From assembly GCA_028697435.1 (NCBI GenBank), contig JAQVFD010000149.1, positions 1-5,766 on the forward strand: a DNA stretch of 5,766 bases, written 5' to 3'. Shown here piece after piece: positions 4,894-5,766 of this stretch; within the stretch, counting starts at the first letter, position 1; every line of letters starts with the position of its first letter. The notes beneath the pieces were generated by a model. The model did not search any database. It worked only from the letters and a program-made list of their open reading frames with translations, and had not been told where the DNA came from. Source of the stretch: Clostridiaceae bacterium (GTDB lineage Bacteria; Bacillota; Clostridia; Lutisporales; Lutisporaceae). A program made the position numbers and the translations under genes.

Positions 4894-4922
4894 AACAGAT
4901 TATTTCGGTAATCTGTTTTTTT
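4894..4922 (+). terminator. Intrinsic terminator of the tRNA-Val transcript
   Basis: AACAGATTA (4894-4902) pairs perfectly with TAATCTGTT (4909-4917) around a loop TTTCGG, and a run of seven T (4916-4922) follows. It sits 11 bases after the CCA end, so the tRNA is transcribed as a single-gene unit. Confidence 0.92.
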
Positions 4923-4936
4923 ATAACAAGATTTCA

Positions 4937-5047
4937 ATGAGGGTTTTTGCATACATGCAAAAACCTACCCGACGGAAGGGAAAAATAAGTGCATTAGCAA
5001 CGATGCGCTATAAAGAAATATTGCAAAACCTTCGAACAATGAGATAG
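4937..5047 (+). CDS. Possible small ORF of 36 codons inside a hairpin-rich segment
   Basis: ATG 4937 opens a frame ending at TAG 5045-5047. The product begins MRVFAYMQKPTRRKGKISAL and continues ATMRYKEILQNLRTMR: small, very basic and partly helical. No ribosome binding site precedes 4937, nor an internal ATG at 4955. After the TAG the same frame stays open for 20 more codons to TAA at 5108-5110, just before a terminator. The DNA also forms two hairpins. This may be a true small protein, the remains of a longer one, or an ORF carried by chance in a repeat or RNA element. I do not recognise it, and the lack of a ribosome binding site argues against efficient translation. Confidence 0.2.
   Translation: MRVFAYMQKPTRRKGKISALATMRYKEILQNLRTMR
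4942..4965. repeat. Near-perfect palindrome
   Basis: GGTTTTTGCAT (4942-4952) and ATGCAAAAACC (4955-4965) are exact reverse complements separated by only two bases. On RNA the tip would open to a small loop. No T run follows, so it is not a standard terminator. It resembles the hairpin at 1609-1638 in its core (TTTTGCA / TGCAAAA). Confidence 0.6.
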
Positions 5048-5065
5048 CGCATGTTATATAGTGCA
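4990..5065. repeat. Long imperfect inverted repeat
   Basis: ATGCGCTAT (5003-5011) and ATAGCGCAT (5044-5052) are exact 9-base reverse complements with 32 bases between them. The outer tetramers TGCA (4990-4993) and TGCA (5062-5065) pair as well at the same offset, with a poorly paired stretch in between. The segment could fold as a long hairpin in RNA or be a DNA element with inverted arms. Confidence 0.45.
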
Positions 5066-5108
5066 AGTACAGCACATAAGAACATAAGAACATATTGTAA
5101 AATCATCT

Positions 5109-5145
5109 AAAAACTTCTTATTATTTATAAATAAGAAGTTTTTTT
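5109..5145. terminator. Symmetrical (two-way) intrinsic terminator
   Basis: AAAAACTTCTTAT (5109-5121) pairs exactly with ATAAGAAGTTTTT (5131-5143), plus one more inner pair, around a seven-base loop. The plus strand ends in seven T (5139-5145) and the minus strand ends in five T, so it can stop transcription from either side. The stem is AT-rich and thus weaker than the other terminators here. Confidence 0.7.
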
Positions 5146-5190
5146 AGAATAATGTAATTACTTAAAAATGAGCATTTTTCCTTATAAGTA

Positions 5191-5199
5191 TGATATAAT
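5191..5199 (+). promoter_or_regulatory. Extended -10 promoter of the metallophosphoesterase gene
   Basis: TG (5191-5192), one base, then a perfect TATAAT (5194-5199). No good -35 hexamer is found 16-18 bases upstream, which an extended -10 can tolerate. The 11 bases from 5190 to 5200 are identical to those around the tRNA promoter (4784-4794). The RNA would start near 5206, leaving a leader of about 55 bases. Confidence 0.6.
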
Positions 5200-5261
5200 A
5201 ATAACAAGGAAAGATTATTGCCGGTTGCACTCCTTTTGGGATTAGAAAGCGGGGATTGACC

Positions 5262-5766
5262 ATGAGGAAGCGTCGATTATCAGTAATTTTATTATTATTT
5301 GCGATAATGCTTGTATCCTACGGCTGTACTGAAGCATTTCAGTATTCTATTGGCTGTGCCGATATTAAGACGAATGAGGATTATACTTTTTTCATTGTAT
5401 CAGACCCCCATTATATTTCTAAAGATTCTTATGATAATGGTAAGGCTTTTATGGACTTCCTTAACTTGGGAGACGGGAAAATGCTGAATCATACAGATGA
5501 GCTTTTTGATTCTCTTATTGGGGATGTTGCAAGTGAAAAGCCGGATTTTTTGCTAATAACAGGAGATCTCACGTGCAATGGAGCGAAACAGGATCATATT
5601 GAATTGACGGAAAGATTGAAGCTTATTAAAGATATGGGTACTTGCGTATTTGTTGTGCCTGGGAATCACGACGTACAGAATCCTTATTCAAGGGAATTTA
5701 TCGGAGACGAGACAACAGATGTAGAAACAATTACATCTGCCGAGTTTATGAGTCTATATGCTCCCT
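5262..5766 (+). CDS. Exported calcineurin-like metallophosphoesterase, probable lipoprotein (3' end outside window)
   Basis: The frame is open from ATG 5262 to the window end: 168 residues and no stop. The ATG is preceded by GGGG (5251-5254) in a weak ribosome binding site, 7 bases away. The N-terminus is a signal peptide: MRKRR, a hydrophobic core (6-18), then VSYGC with C22 as the probable lipidated cysteine. The box is not ideal, with Ser at -3. The mature part has the metal-binding blocks of calcineurin-like phosphoesterases: D48-x-H50 (SDPHY), G101-D102 (ITGDLT) and G134-NHD (PGNHD, 134-137). These bind two metal ions and hydrolyse phosphomonoesters or diesters, here outside the cell membrane. 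The remaining C-terminal His motifs are expected past the edge. The substrate is unknown. It has its own promoter and does not belong to the tRNA unit. Confidence 0.9.
   Translation, partial: MRKRRLSVILLLFAIMLVSYGCTEAFQYSIGCADIKTNEDYTFFIVSDPHYISKDSYDNGKAFMDFLNLGDGKMLNHTDELFDSLIGDVASEKPDFLLITGDLTCNGAKQDHIELTERLKLIKDMGTCVFVVPGNHDVQNPYSREFIGDETTDVETITSAEFMSLYAP

Larger units (their letters stand above)
4923..5261. other. Gap between tRNA-Val and the phosphoesterase gene
   Basis: No established gene lies in these 339 bp. They contain a hairpin-rich segment with a short ORF (4937-5110), a symmetrical terminator (5109-5145), a promoter for the next gene (-10 at 5194-5199) and its leader of about 55 bases, in which I see no known riboswitch. 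Confidence 0.6.

Noticed and set aside
4860..5037. TTCGAAC in the tRNA T loop (4860-4866) repeated at 5031-5037, as possible attachment sites of an integrated element
   Set aside because: The shared stretch is only 7 bases, extends neither way, and no integrase is nearby; too short for an attachment site.
4942..5145. Repeated hairpins downstream of the tRNA, as a possible CRISPR array
   Set aside because: There are no regularly spaced direct repeats and no cas genes; the structures are single inverted repeats.
5200..5261. Riboswitch in the leader of the phosphoesterase gene
   Set aside because: The leader is only about 55 bases and shows no stable hairpin series or known aptamer motif.

Overview
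The window looks like chromosomal DNA from a spore-forming, low-GC Firmicute of the class Clostridia. The Ruminiclostridium/Acetivibrio thermocellum neighbourhood is my best guess, from protein style rather than any search. The reasons are AT-rich intergenic DNA, strong AGGAGG-type ribosome binding sites, T-rich hairpin terminators, GTG/TTG starts, a GerW/YtfJ sporulation protein beside its usual DUF2953 partner, and a DUF421 plus DUF4363 membrane pair. Most of the window is ordinary housekeeping and sporulation-related sequence. I see no CRISPR array, no intact mobile element and no clearly new multi-gene system.

Left part (1-1485): the 3' end of an RluA/RluD-type pseudouridine synthase gene (plus strand) runs convergently into a two-gene minus-strand operon. 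That operon encodes a DUF421 (YetF-like) membrane protein followed by a DUF4363 protein. The stop codons of the synthase and the DUF4363 gene cross over by 17 bp.

Gap 1 (1486-1859): no intact gene. It holds a probable minus-strand promoter for the DUF421 operon, a perfect hairpin, an orphan AGGAGG followed by a short coding-like stretch, a 56-codon minus-strand open stretch that reads like a gene remnant, and the terminator of the CBS-domain gene. I read it as a decayed locus.

Middle (1860-4715): a two-CBS-domain protein on the minus strand diverges from a plus-strand group. That group is an ECF-type sigma factor, a small zinc-binding anti-sigma candidate without an obvious membrane segment, a DUF2953 membrane protein (YtfI-like) and the GerW/YtfJ sporulation protein, closed by a hairpin terminator. 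The sigma promoter fits both a SigA reading and an ECF reading, so autoregulation is possible. Whether the sigma pair controls the two spore genes cannot be read from the sequence.

Right part (4716-5766): an isolated tRNA-Val(GAC) gene has its own promoter and terminator. Next comes a roughly 180-bp hairpin-rich segment with a 36-codon ORF, possibly a dispersed repeat. A symmetrical terminator and an extended -10 promoter follow. The last gene, cut by the window edge, encodes an exported, probably lipid-anchored calcineurin-like metallophosphoesterase.
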